The position numbers were made by a program, and so were the translations under genes. The notes under the pieces were generated by a model, which was not told the origin of the DNA, did not search any database, and worked only from the letters and a program-made list of their open reading frames with translations. DNA of 64,000 nucleotides, from contig NZ_CP013233.1 of the NCBI RefSeq assembly GCF_001584165.1, positions 2,178,620-2,242,619 on the forward strand, written 5' to 3'. This document shows positions 17,186 through 26,517 of this stretch, piece after piece. Positions within the stretch are counted from its first letter, which is position 1; the number at the start of each line of letters is the position of its first letter. This stretch comes from Collimonas arenae (lineage in GTDB: Bacteria > Pseudomonadota > Gammaproteobacteria > Burkholderiales > Burkholderiaceae_D).

Positions 17186-17889
17186 ATGAGTACGCAAGCA
17201 ATAGCAACAGCAACAAAACCAGCAGCACCAGCAACAACACCGGAGGCAAAAGAATTACCAGGCATCTTGTTCGTATGGACCAATGTCGATCCAGCGCATG
17301 ACGACGACTTCAACCGCTGGTACGACCGTGAGCATGTCGAAGAACGGGTGAACCTGCCGGGCTTCGTTTCCGGCACCCGCTACCAAAGCATGAAGGGGCC
17401 ACGCCAGTATCTGGGCTTGTACCGCACGACGTCGCTGGCGGCATTCAAGACACCTGAATATTTCAAGGCGTTCCAGCAGCAGACACCGTGGTCGGTGACC
17501 AATCTGGCGCGCATGCGCGACCCGATCCGCCGCGTCTGCAGCATCGACGCTGAAGTCGGTAGCGGCATGGGTGCCTGGCTGGCAGTTTTGCGGCTGGGTA
17601 ACAACGAGATTGGCAGCGATCCAGCGGCAGTGGCCAAGCTGGCCAAAAATTGCTAACACTGGATGGCGTAGTGGCCTCGCGCCTGTTGACGCCAGATGTC
17701 GCACTGTCCACGCCATTGCCAGCGGAAAACGCCAACGGCCGTGTGCTCGATCCGATCCTGCTGATTGAGGCATCGTCGGAACCGGCGGCGGCCAATGCGG
17801 TGCGGTTGGCGGCGGAACAGATCGGCGGCGAACTGGATGGTCATGCCATTTTGCAACTGAGCTGGCAATTACGCGATCGAGCGGCATGA
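17186..17889 (+). pseudogene. EthD/dimeric alpha-beta barrel-like protein, one-base frameshift
   Basis: A Pro/Ala/Thr-rich N-terminus is followed by a ferredoxin-like half, LFVWTNVDPAHDDDFNRWYD, REHVEERVNLPGFVSGTRYQ, of the EthD/Dabb type. The first frame stops at 17654-17656 after AKLAKNC. Adding one A to the run 17645-17649 continues into LLTLDGVVASRLLTPDVAL and ends at 17889, giving 234 residues, with a second similar half (DPILLIEASSEPAAANAVRL). Many such two-domain proteins sit in aromatic or amide degradation clusters as probable small-molecule-binding or isomerase-like proteins; no activity is assigned. It is between the LysR gene and the transporter. Confidence 0.7.
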
Positions 17890-18027
17890 AAGACCGCGCA
17901 TCGACCCTCACCGGTTTTTAGTTAGGGGAAGTACAAGAGGCCAGACAAAGGTCAAACGCATCGCAGTGGCAGTTTTGAAAGACATGCCGTTGCGGTTGGG
18001 GATAGCAGGTTCCTGGAGGGAAGTGAG

Positions 18028-19385
18028 ATGAGTCATCAACATTCAATTGCATTACAAGCTGAAGAGGCGGCATTGTCAGCGCCCGCGCAGCAGGCTGCGC
18101 ATGGCGCACCTGCCAAGAAAAGCATGACCAGCAGGCTGGCTGCCGCCAGCATGATCGGTACCACGCTGGAATGGTACGACTTTACGGTTTATAACACGCT
18201 TGCCGCGCTGATCTTCAACCATCTTTTCTTCCCGTCATTCGACCCTTTGTCGGGCACCATCCTGGCGTTCTCGACCTATGCGGTCGGCTACATTTCACGG
18301 CCAATCGGCGGCGCGCTATTCGGCCATCTCGGCGATAAGCTCGGACGCCGTTTCGTGCTGGTCGTGACCTTGGTACTAATGGGGATTACCACCGGCCTCA
18401 TGGGCTTGCTGCCAACTTATGCTTCGGTCGGCATCCTCAGCCCGATCCTGCTGGTTGCGCTGCGTTTCGTACAGGGTGTGGCGCTGGGCGGCGAATGGGC
18501 CGGGGCGGTGCTGATTTCCGTTGAACATGGTGCGCAAGACAAGCGTGGCCGCAACGCCTCCTGGACCCAGGTCGGACCGTCTTTCGGCACCTTGCTGGCG
18601 ACCGGTTTCATTGCGGCGATCACCGCGCTGGTGTCGCCGGACGATTTCCTCGCCTGGGGCTGGCGCATCCCATTCATTGCCAGTCTGTTGCTGGTCGCGT
18701 TCGGTCTGTGGATCCGCCGTGGTGTTGAGGAAACCCCGCTGTTCAAGGAGCTGGATGAGAAGCACGCCACCGCCAAGACGCCGATCGGCGACGTCATGCG
18801 TCATCATTGGCGACGCCTGCTGATCGCCGGTGGCGCGCGGATCGGTTCGGACGTGCTGTATGCACTGGTGGTGGTGTTCACCTTGACCTATGTGACGACA
18901 GTGCTGGACCTGTCGCGTACCCTGGCGCTGACTGCGATCATGATCGGCACCGCGTGCAATGCGCTGACGGTGCCGGTGTTTGGCGCCTTGTCGGACCGCA
19001 TCGGCCGTCGGCCTGTGTATGCCATCGGCGTGGTGCTTGGGCGATCTGGGCTTTCGCCTTCTTCGTGCTGCTCGATAGTGCGCAACCGTTGCTGATCGTA
19101 TTGGCGGTAATTGGCGGCCTGGTGATTCATGCAATCATGTACGGTCCGCAAGCGGCATTCGTGACTGAACAGTTCCCGACCCGGGTGCGTTACGCCGGTT
19201 CTTCACTCGCTTACACGCTGGCCGGCATTGTCGGCGGCGGTTTCGCGCCGCTAATCATTGCCAGCCTGTTCCGCTCCTTCCACAACACCACAGCCATCTC
19301 GTTGTATGTGTTGGCGGCGTTGGCGATCACCGGCGTGGCCCTGTTTGCAGCACGTGAAACCGGCAAGTCGCCGTTGGAAGAGTAA
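18028..19385 (+). pseudogene. MHS family MFS transporter (metabolite:H+ symporter), one-base frameshift
   Basis: The family markers are strong: LEWYDFTVYNTLAALIFNHL in the first helix, YISRPIGGALFGHLGDKLGR between helices 2 and 3, VQGVALGGEWAGAVL, and GALSDRIGRRP in the second half. The frame is lost after VYAIGVVLG; one extra G at 19039-19041 restores AIWAFAFFVLLDSAQPLL and runs to 19385, total 452 residues, the usual MHS size with 12 helices. MHS permeases import organic acids or osmolytes with protons. In this cluster it probably brings in the amide or acid degraded by the amidase and its partners. Confidence 0.88.
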
Positions 19386-19419
19386 TCGGTTGTCGTTCCG
19401 CTGAGGCGGAGCCACGCCT

Positions 19420-19690
19420 ACATCCCGGCCGACCTGCGCTTCGGGCCAGACGGCAGCCGCGCGCCGATTTTGTACTGAATCGACCCGAATTCAAAGGCAC
19501 GCGCATTCTGATCGGCGGCCCCAATTTTGGCTGCGGCTCCAGTCGCGAACATGCAGCGTGGGGGATTGCAGCATGGGCATCGAAGCGGTGATTGCGCCGA
19601 GTTTCTGCGAGATTTTTTTCAGTAACGCGTTGAATAATCGGCCGCTCGTGATCGTGCTGGAACTGGAGCAGATTGCTGCGCTGCTCTCCC
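19420..19690 (+). pseudogene. Remnant of 3-isopropylmalate dehydratase small subunit (leuD-like)
   Basis: Starting shortly after the MHS gene, the three frames together encode a LeuD-like swivel domain: [12 protein letters not shown], then [20 protein letters not shown] and [16 protein letters not shown], then [33 protein letters not shown]. The hallmark GCGSSREHA is intact. The first ~50 residues are missing, and two changes of frame are needed (near 19466 and 19570). No large subunit (leuC) is nearby. It is therefore a truncated relic, not just a base-calling problem. It implies that an aconitase-family isomerase once belonged to this catabolic cluster. Confidence 0.75.
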
Positions 19691-19711
19691 GGGTAGGGTG
19701 TCCGATGTTTC

Positions 19712-20869
19712 CTAGCGAGAGAGCGCTTCGAAGATTTTGTGGGCAATCTCCACGCGCTCCTCGTTCGGATAATTCTTGTTGGCCAGCACGACGATGCCAA
19801 AGTGCTTGGAGGGGACAAATGCAACGTATGCGCCAAAGCCGTTGGTTGAGCCGGTTTTATTTACCCAGACATCAGGCCTTGGGGACGAAGGCGGAACTTG
19901 GGCGACGACTGGGGTGGGGTTGTAAATCAGCGCGGCTGAGTTGCCGTGTTGTAGAACTTGCAAATCGACGGGCAGCGCGTACTCCTCCCAAATCAGATCT
20001 TGCGTCATGTCGCCGACCTTGAAGTAACCTTTGCGGGTATTCTTCAACGCGGTCTGCAGCGTGCTGCCAAGTTGCAGCATGCCCATATTCGCCTTCAGAA
20101 ACCGTGTGAGGTCTCGGGCGGTGGTTTTTACGCCGTATGCTTCATTCGAAAGCATGCCTGGATTCACTCGCACAGGCACTTTGTCCTTCGTATAACCAAA
20201 CGCGTAGCTGCTCAGCTTCTCGGAAGGAACGCTGAGATAGGTGCTTTCCAAGCCAAGAGGCTGGAATATTTCGTGGCTCATGGCCGCACCGAAATCCTGA
20301 TGCAGGCTTCTCGCCGCAATCAAGCCGAGGGTGCCGATGCTCGGGTTGGCATAGGTGCGTACCGCGCCAGTCTTATATGGGGGTTTCCAAGCCCGGAAGT
20401 AGCTCATGAGCTGCTCCTCGGTCTGAATCTCGTCCGGTACCTGCAACGGCAGTCCGCCAGTGGTGTGCGTCCCGAGGTGGTAGAGCTGCAGCCTGCCAAA
20501 GTCCGTATCTGCAAGCTCGGGCAGGTAGTTCGCCACCATGTCGGAAAGCTCCAGCTTTCCTGTAGCTTCTGCGTAGGTTGTCAAGGTGGCGGTGAAGGTT
20601 TTGCTGACAGAGCCAATCTCGAAAATCGTCGCATCGGTTACGCGGCGCTGACCTTCGACCGATGCCATCCCGTAATTAAAAACATAGGTTTGGCCCTGGA
20701 GAACCAGTCCGACGGCAATACCTGGGATTTGATTTTTCTCCATCACTGGCTGAATGGCTGCGGACGTCACCCGCAGAGCTTCAGCGCGAGAAATTTCTGC
20801 AGCGTGACATACCGAGGTGAGGCAAACCACCAACGAAGAAAAGGCCCAGCTCAATAATCGTTTTTTCAA
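19712..20869 (-). CDS. Class C beta-lactamase (AmpC-type serine hydrolase)
   Basis: 385 residues with a Sec signal peptide (LLSWAFSSLVVCLTSVCHA). The catalytic motifs are all present: SVSK (nucleophile Ser and Lys, in FEIGSVSKTFTATL), YAN (in VRTYANPSIG), and KTG (in VWVNKTGSTNGFGAYVAF). These and the length match periplasmic class C cephalosporinases that open beta-lactam rings, as distinct from D-Ala-D-Ala peptidases, which rarely carry YAN with KTG in this spacing. No AmpR-type LysR gene is divergent from it, so induction by the usual route is not suggested. The segment LYHLGTHTTGG departs from the more common LATYTAGG. Confidence 0.93.
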   Translation of the reverse strand: MKKRLLSWAFSSLVVCLTSVCHAAEISRAEALRVTSAAIQPVMEKNQIPGIAVGLVLQGQTYVFNYGMASVEGQRRVTDATIFEIGSVSKTFTATLTTYAEATGKLELSDMVANYLPELADTDFGRLQLYHLGTHTTGGLPLQVPDEIQTEEQLMSYFRAWKPPYKTGAVRTYANPSIGTLGLIAARSLHQDFGAAMSHEIFQPLGLESTYLSVPSEKLSSYAFGYTKDKVPVRVNPGMLSNEAYGVKTTARDLTRFLKANMGMLQLGSTLQTALKNTRKGYFKVGDMTQDLIWEEYALPVDLQVLQHGNSAALIYNPTPVVAQVPPSSPRPDVWVNKTGSTNGFGAYVAFVPSKHFGIVVLANKNYPNEERVEIAHKIFEALSR

Positions 20870-20941
20870 TTTTTCTTAACCTTTTTAACCATTTGGAACG
20901 AGGAAAAAAGTCCTCTCTTGTCGCAATTCAGCACGGGAAAA

Positions 20942-21367
20942 TTACTCGCGTCTGAAACTGAGAATAGCTCTGCCTATTGGATTTCCTGATATTAATGGAT
21001 TTGGCATCCAGGCTGTAAAGACGTTGAGCATGTCCCCATCAAGCTTGTAGAGTCGTTCCTGCTCGCTGCCGTTCCAGGCTTCATTCCAAGATGCGTCAAC
21101 CTTTGTGATGAACCTATCCCCATCTATCCGATACCGTCCTGTATAGGCCATCACAGTACGGAAAAGCGCCACCAGTTTCTCATCTGTATTACCAGGCTCT
21201 CGCGCCTGTGCGGTAATGAGTACCATCATTCGCCCATCAGAGCCGAAAATAAGATACCCATTTGGATCGGTGCCCCATGGTTGAGTGCGCTCCGTTGAAT
21301 CCTGACGCTCCATATGAAAAGAAACCAGCCGCCAGCACCCGTGGAGCTTAGTGTCGCGCTCGGACAA
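20942..21367 (-). CDS. Lipocalin-like domain protein
   Basis: 141 residues if started at TTG 21367, which follows GGAGG by four bases; the frame is open further upstream but shows no good start. The conserved pattern is LHGCWRLVSFHMERQDS, then WGTDPNGYLIFGSDGRMMVL, then YTGRYRIDGDRFITKVDASW and a final strand AILSFRR, matching the lipocalin-like_5 domain (PF13924). Function is unknown; such proteins often sit with polyketide or detoxification genes. TTG start is a judgement. Confidence 0.72.
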   Translation of the reverse strand: MSERDTKLHGCWRLVSFHMERQDSTERTQPWGTDPNGYLIFGSDGRMMVLITAQAREPGNTDEKLVALFRTVMAYTGRYRIDGDRFITKVDASWNEAWNGSEQERLYKLDGDMLNVFTAWMPNPLISGNPIGRAILSFRRE

Positions 21368-21639
21368 ATTCCCTCCTGTAGTATTTCGCCTCAAATTAGC
21401 CACCTGTCGAATGCTGGGCAAGTTGCCATGCAAATTGCAATAACACCAGCAAATTCGCTGTATGTACCATGCCAATCTCATTGCCGTTTTTGTATTGCAA
21501 TATTTAAACACAATTTGCATGTTGGACGGTTTTGCTAAGAACCTGATCTCGCGCCGGTGCCATGCTAAATGTGCGCCCCGGTAACGCGTTGTTCGCAATT
21601 TGGCTACACTGGCGGCCTGAATCTAAACGGGCTTCCAAC

Positions 21640-22665
21640 ATGCAAACCAAATATCAGAACCGCCAGTGGTTTTACGTCAAACGGCCAGAAGGCCGGGTCA
21701 GTGACGATCACTATGAATTGCGTGAAACCGAACTGGACGGCAATCTCGCCACCAACGAAGTGATCCTGCGTTCACGAATTATTAGTGTCGATCCGTACAT
21801 CCGCATCCAGCAACATGAGCGCAACACCTACGATGTGCCGCATCCGCTCGGCATCGTTCAGCGCGCCGGCGTGGTGGGTGAGGTAGTGGCTTCGGCCAGT
21901 CCGCTGTTCCAGGTCGGCGATTGGGTTTCCGCGTATAGCGGCTGGCAACTGTTTGCGCGTTGCCACCACAGTGAGCTGACCAAGCTCGATCCGGAGGCGG
22001 CGCCGGTATCGACGGCGCTTGGCGTGCTGGGCATGCCGGGGCGGACTGCCTGGTTTGGCTTGACCGAAGCAGGGCGGCCGCGGCCCGGCGATACCTTGCT
22101 GGTGTCGGGTGCGGCGGGTGCGGTCGGTTCGCTGGTGGCGCAGTTCGGCAAGCGTGCCGGCTGCCGCGTAGTCGGCATTGCCGGCGGCGCGGAAAAATGT
22201 CGTTTCCTGACTGAGACACTGAAGCTCGATGCTGCAGTCGATTATCGTGCGCACACCACGCCCGAAGCCTTGAGCGCGGCGATCCAGGCGTCGACCGGCG
22301 GCGTCGACATCTATTTCGATAACGTCGGCGGGCCGATCACCGATGCAGTGATTCCGCTGATCAAGCGACGTGCCCGCATCATCATTTGCGGCGCCATCAG
22401 CCAATATGACGGCGGCCTCGATACGCCGGACCTGGGGCCGCGTTTCCTGCAGCACATGCTGTTCCAGCGCGCCACCATCCAAGGCATCCTGGCGCGCGAT
22501 TTCACCAATCGGATGGACGAAATGCTGGCGGTCGTGACGCCGTGGGTGAAGAACGGAGAGATCGTTTACCAGGAGACTTACGTCGATGGTTTCGAGCAAT
22601 TGCCAGAAGCATTGAATAGCCTGTTTGAAGGAAAGAATCTGGGTAAATTGTTGGTGCGCGTATAG
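21640..22665 (+). CDS. NADP-dependent oxidoreductase, CurA/prostaglandin reductase-like (MDR)
   Basis: 341 residues from the ATG at 21640. It belongs to the zinc-free medium-chain dehydrogenase/reductase group with leukotriene B4 dehydrogenase and E. coli CurA: N-terminal ISVDPYIRIQQHERNTYDVP, the cofactor motif VSGAAGAVGSLVAQFGKRAG, DIYFDNVGGPITDAVIPLI, and the family's IICGAISQYD. It reduces alpha,beta-unsaturated aldehydes or ketones with NADPH and probably detoxifies reactive carbonyls. It precedes an ABM-type monooxygenase gene in the same direction. Confidence 0.92.
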   Translation: MQTKYQNRQWFYVKRPEGRVSDDHYELRETELDGNLATNEVILRSRIISVDPYIRIQQHERNTYDVPHPLGIVQRAGVVGEVVASASPLFQVGDWVSAYSGWQLFARCHHSELTKLDPEAAPVSTALGVLGMPGRTAWFGLTEAGRPRPGDTLLVSGAAGAVGSLVAQFGKRAGCRVVGIAGGAEKCRFLTETLKLDAAVDYRAHTTPEALSAAIQASTGGVDIYFDNVGGPITDAVIPLIKRRARIIICGAISQYDGGLDTPDLGPRFLQHMLFQRATIQGILARDFTNRMDEMLAVVTPWVKNGEIVYQETYVDGFEQLPEALNSLFEGKNLGKLLVRV

Positions 22666-22786
22666 CCTGGCCCGCCGGGTTATCGTCGCTGACGTTGCAT
22701 TGTGCAGCCGGGCAGCTAAACTGAACACTCCGCCTGGCCGATATGGTGAGTGTCCGGCGTTTGCGCATCCCTAAAGGAGGTCGATC

Positions 22787-23080
22787 ATGATCAAGGTAGG
22801 ATTGTTCGTTCGGCTACAGGCCAAGCCGGGCAAGGAGAATGATGTCGAAACCTTTCTGCGTGACGGCTTGCCGGTGGTGCTGCAGGAACCGGCGACCATC
22901 ACGTGGTATGCGCTCAAGCTGGGGCCGTCAGTTTATGGTATTTTCGACACCTTTCCGGACGATGCAGGGCGGCAGACGCATTTGACGGGGCGGGTGGCGG
23001 CAGCACTGATGGCCAGGGCCAACGAATTGTTTACGGAGCCGCCGACAATTCAATCGCTCGATATTCTGGCATCCAAATAA
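22787..23080 (+). CDS. Putative quinol monooxygenase (ABM domain)
   Basis: 97 residues starting behind a perfect AAAGGAGG. A single antibiotic-biosynthesis-monooxygenase fold, as in YgiN: KVGLFVRLQAKPGKENDVET, then EPATITWYALKLGPSVYGIF, and DTFPDDAGRQTHLTGRVAAA. ABM proteins are cofactor-free dimers acting on quinols or binding small aromatics. It follows the CurA-like reductase by about 120 bp and may be co-expressed with it. Confidence 0.85.
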   Translation: MIKVGLFVRLQAKPGKENDVETFLRDGLPVVLQEPATITWYALKLGPSVYGIFDTFPDDAGRQTHLTGRVAAALMARANELFTEPPTIQSLDILASK

Positions 23081-23097
23081 GATCGGTGAAGACCACA

Positions 23098-23116
23098 GCC
23101 CGGCGCGATGCCGGGC
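23098..23116 (+). terminator. Hairpin after the ABM gene
   Basis: A perfect 7-bp GC-rich stem, GCCCGGC at 23098-23104 and GCCGGGC at 23110-23116, around GCGAT, 18 bp after the stop. There is no T-run, so it may be a weak or Rho-assisted terminator. Confidence 0.4.
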
Positions 23117-23300
23117 CGGCGTCTGCGCATTTGCGCGATCAAATCTTCGTCGCTTTCTCATACGTCTATGCCGACGCGGCGACAACGCGTCTTTACAGTT
23201 GGTTACATCCGATACATATTGTCGGTAGCAGGACCACGTTCAAAGTGGGTTAATCAAACCATTGCAAGATATTTCCAATAATTTCAAATGAAGGCCGTCT

Positions 23301-24851
23301 ATGACATCGCCGATCCTGCGCCTGCCGATCCGTATTGCCGCACTTGTACTGTTTTCGGCGGGTTCTCTGGCCGCGGTTGCGGCGCCACTGTCTGTTGACC
23401 AGCAAGCGTTGCATGTCCTGGACCGGTTGGGATACGGTCCCAAGCCAGGGGACATCGAACGCGTCAAGCAGATGGGGGTCGACCGTTATATCGATAGCCA
23501 GCTGCAACCGGAAACCATTCCCCTGCCCGCGGCGCTGACTGCACGCCTCAATGCGCTTGAGATGAGCAATGAAAGCGCCGGCGAAGTGCTGGCGGAATTT
23601 CTGGCGGTGCGCAAGGCTGCCAACGATGGCGATGACGCGGCCAAACAAAAGCGGCGCGAAGTAATCGGCAGGATCACCGAACAGAATGCCGAAGCGCGCA
23701 TCGCCCGCGCCATCGACAGCCCGCGCCAGCTGGAAGAAGTGATGGTCGACTTCTGGTTCAATCACTTCAATGTTTATGCGGGCAAGGGCTTGGACCGCGC
23801 CCTGATCGGCAGCTACGAGCGCGACGCTATCCGCCCTTATGTGCTGGGATCGTTCCGTGACCTGCTGGGCGCCACCGCCAAGCATCCTGCGATGCTGTTT
23901 TACCTGGACAACTGGCTGTCTACATCAGCCGATTACCAGCCGCCGCAATTCCGACGCAATGCAGCGCAGGGAGCGAAAGCGAAAGCCACCGGCCTGAATG
24001 AAAACTATGCGCGTGAGCTGATGGAATTGCACACCTTGGGCGTCGATGGTGGCTACACCCAGAAAGACGTTACAGAATTGGCGCGCATGCTGACTGGTTG
24101 GACTTTCGAGCCGCGTGACCTGGTGCGTAACAACCGTACTTTCCGTTTCGATGCGCAGCGCCACGACACTGGCGACAAGGAATGGCTTGGTCGCCATGTC
24201 GCATCCCAAGGTCAGCGTGAAGGCGAGTTTGCGCTGGACGTGTTGGCCATGAGTCCGGCCACTGCTCATCACCTCAGCTTCCAGCTGGCGCAGTATTTCG
24301 TGCAAGACAATCCGCCGTCGGAACTGGTGGAACGTTTGTCCAAACGTTATCTGGCAACCGGCGGCAATATCCGCGAAGTGCTGCGAACCTTGTTCCATAG
24401 CCAGGAATTCATGGCTGCTAGCAGTGTCGGCGCCAAGTTCAAAACGCCATACCAGTTCGTGATTTCCGCGGCCCGTGCAGCGCAGGTGCCGATCACCAAC
24501 GTCCGTCCGCTGCTAGGCGCCTTGAATCAATTGGGTATGCCGTTATACGGTTGCCAGACGCCTGATGGCTACAAAAATACTGAGAGCGCCTGGCTCAATC
24601 CGGATGCGCTGACTCGGCGGATCACGTTTGCTACGGCGCTGGCGGCCGGGCGTTTGCCGCTCACCAAGCCAGCCGGTCCGCAGCAGGATAGTGCAGTGCC
24701 GGCGGCGGAGTCGCAACCGGTGGAAGTGACATCCCTGCTGGAGGCGATCGGTCCAGGCATTTCGGGCAAGACGCGCGCCACCATTGACATCAATCCGCAG
24801 GCTTTGCGTGCGGCGATGGTGCTGGGCAGTCCTGATTTCATGCAACACTAA
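23301..24851 (+). CDS. DUF1800 family exported protein
   Basis: 516 residues with a signal peptide (IAALVLFSAGSLAAVAAP). The family motifs are clear: the opening HVLDRLGYGPKPGDIERVKQ, MVDFWFNHFNVYAGKGLDRA, then NENYARELMELHTLGVDGGY with TQKDVTELARMLTGWTFEP. The function of DUF1800 is not established. It is nearly always paired with DUF1501, as here (30 bp apart), and the two probably act together in the periplasm or at the cell surface. Confidence 0.93.
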   Translation: MTSPILRLPIRIAALVLFSAGSLAAVAAPLSVDQQALHVLDRLGYGPKPGDIERVKQMGVDRYIDSQLQPETIPLPAALTARLNALEMSNESAGEVLAEFLAVRKAANDGDDAAKQKRREVIGRITEQNAEARIARAIDSPRQLEEVMVDFWFNHFNVYAGKGLDRALIGSYERDAIRPYVLGSFRDLLGATAKHPAMLFYLDNWLSTSADYQPPQFRRNAAQGAKAKATGLNENYARELMELHTLGVDGGYTQKDVTELARMLTGWTFEPRDLVRNNRTFRFDAQRHDTGDKEWLGRHVASQGQREGEFALDVLAMSPATAHHLSFQLAQYFVQDNPPSELVERLSKRYLATGGNIREVLRTLFHSQEFMAASSVGAKFKTPYQFVISAARAAQVPITNVRPLLGALNQLGMPLYGCQTPDGYKNTESAWLNPDALTRRITFATALAAGRLPLTKPAGPQQDSAVPAAESQPVEVTSLLEAIGPGISGKTRATIDINPQALRAAMVLGSPDFMQH

Positions 24852-24881
24852 GTCACGTCATATTGTTGAACGAGGAACGTC

Positions 24882-26120
24882 ATGAACCGTAGAAACCTAA
24901 TGAAGCTGATGGCGCTCGGCGGCTGCCTGGTGATTCCGGTGGGCCGCCAGGCCTGGGCTGCCGTCAGCGACGACAATACAGTGACCAAGCGCAAGCTGGT
25001 GGTGGTGATGCTGCGTGGCGCGGTCGATGGCCTCAACGTTGTCGCGCCCTATGGCGATGTCAATTATGCGCGGCTGCGGCCAACTATCGGTTTGGCGCGT
25101 CCCGGGCAGGACAATGGCGCGATCGATCTGGATGGCTACTTTGGCATGCATCCGGCGCTCGCTTCGCTGCAGCCGCTTTGGCAACAGAAGAAGCTGGCGT
25201 TCATCCACGCCTCTGGCTCACCGGACGCGACACGTTCGCATTTCGACGCCCAGGATTATCTGGAGTCAGGTACACCGGGCAAAAAATCGACTCAGGACGG
25301 CTGGCTCAATCGCCTGTTGACGGTATTGCCTGGCGCGTCTTCGCCAACTCGGGCCATCAGCATCGGCCCGATCATGCCGCGCTTCCTGGCCGGGGCTGCG
25401 CCCGCAACCAATTTGGCCGCAGGAGCCGCCGGCACCAAGGAATCGATTCTTGACCGGCCGAATATCGGCAGCGCGTTCGATCAGATGTACCAACACAGCG
25501 ATAAATTCGCCAGTACCTATCAGGATGCCAGAGACGCCCACAAGGAAGTCATGACGGCAGCGATGAAAAATGAAATGCAGGTGGCCGATGGCGGCGCACC
25601 GTTGCCTAACGGCTTCCCGAACGATGCTGCGCGGCTGGCGACATTGATGCGTAATGACCCGAAAATCCAGATTGCTTTCGTTGCCCTCGGTGGCTGGAAT
25701 ACCCACGCCAACCAAGGCAATGGCAAGGGCCAACTGGCGAATCGTCTAGAGCCCTTGGGGCAGGGACTGGCGACCTTGGCGCAGCATCTGGGGCCCGTAT
25801 TCGAGGACACTACCATCATCGTCATGTCGGAATTTGGCCGTACTGCACGCCAGAATGGCAATGCTGGCACCGATCACGGCCATGGTAACGTGATGTGGGT
25901 ACTCGGTGGCGGCGTCGCCGGCGGGAAAGTGCTGGGCGATTGGCAGGGGCTGGCCGATAGCCAGTTGCATGAGGGGCGTGATCTGCCAGTCACCACTGAT
26001 TTCCGTTCGGTGCTGGCGCAAATCTCGGAGCGCCATCTGCGTTTGACTGATGCTCAGCTTGCACAGGTGTTCCCGTCGATGCCAGTAATCAATCCGAAAT
26101 TGAACTTCATGCTCGGCTAG
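24882..26120 (+). CDS. DUF1501 family protein, Tat-exported sulfatase-like
   Basis: 412 residues with a twin-arginine-type leader (MNRRNLMKLMALGG, cleavage near RQAWA). The body belongs to the alkaline-phosphatase/sulfatase-like superfamily by visible motifs: VVVMLRGAVDGLNVVAPYGD, HASGSPDATRSHFDAQDYLE, DTTIIVMSEFGRTARQNGNA and GTDHGHGNVMWVLGGGVAGG, where the Asp/His residues would bind metal. The substrate is unknown. It is co-transcribed with the DUF1800 gene. Tat export suggests it folds with a cofactor in the cytoplasm. Confidence 0.93.
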   Translation: MNRRNLMKLMALGGCLVIPVGRQAWAAVSDDNTVTKRKLVVVMLRGAVDGLNVVAPYGDVNYARLRPTIGLARPGQDNGAIDLDGYFGMHPALASLQPLWQQKKLAFIHASGSPDATRSHFDAQDYLESGTPGKKSTQDGWLNRLLTVLPGASSPTRAISIGPIMPRFLAGAAPATNLAAGAAGTKESILDRPNIGSAFDQMYQHSDKFASTYQDARDAHKEVMTAAMKNEMQVADGGAPLPNGFPNDAARLATLMRNDPKIQIAFVALGGWNTHANQGNGKGQLANRLEPLGQGLATLAQHLGPVFEDTTIIVMSEFGRTARQNGNAGTDHGHGNVMWVLGGGVAGGKVLGDWQGLADSQLHEGRDLPVTTDFRSVLAQISERHLRLTDAQLAQVFPSMPVINPKLNFMLG

Positions 26121-26128
26121 CCGATAGC

Positions 26129-26155
26129 TGCCGCAGGGCAATACCAGCTGCGGCA
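26129..26155 (+). terminator. Hairpin after DUF1501
   Basis: TGCCGCA (26129-26135) pairs perfectly with TGCGGCA (26149-26155), 8 bp after the stop codon. It is a possible terminator of the DUF1800-DUF1501 unit; no T-run follows. Confidence 0.4.
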
Positions 26156-26517
26156 AAGAAATTCCGCATGTAATTTATATGTCACGCCAAAGGTCCGTTC
26201 TGGAAGGGGTGGCACACTAACTGCTTAATATTCTCCCAGCATTTCGTTTCCATTTGGAAATGCATGTCGTCGCGTGTTCCTCGTTCATGTTGCATCAAGT
26301 CAAGTCCGCCGACACGGTAAATCGGATGAGTCTGAATTTGCGCCAGACTGGCAGCAAAATCGCATGAATTAAAGCGCCGTCGCCGGTTGACGGATTGACG
26401 GTGAGCCGCGATCATGTCGCACGCGGCGGGCTTTACCCGCGATGGCTTGCAGTTTACGGGGATGCGAGCTAGCGACGAACTATCAACTTAAACACATCAT
26501 CACCAGGAGAATCATCC
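26156..26517. other. Intergenic region before the amino acid ABC transporter
   Basis: About 360 bp without a convincing gene. A 77-residue reading frame on the minus strand (26182-26415) has no recognisable start signal or family. A short GCGGG-CTTTA-CCCGC hairpin lies at 26426-26440. The promoter of the ABC operon should lie here, but I cannot name its -35/-10 elements with confidence. Confidence 0.4.

Noticed and set aside
19420..19690. Treating the leuD-like stretch as another homopolymer sequencing error in an intact gene
   Set aside because: The N-terminal ~50 residues are absent and two frame changes are required, so it is a real remnant.
26182..26415. 77-residue frame in the gap before the amino acid transporter
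   Set aside because: No ribosome binding site or family features; it lies in a likely promoter region.
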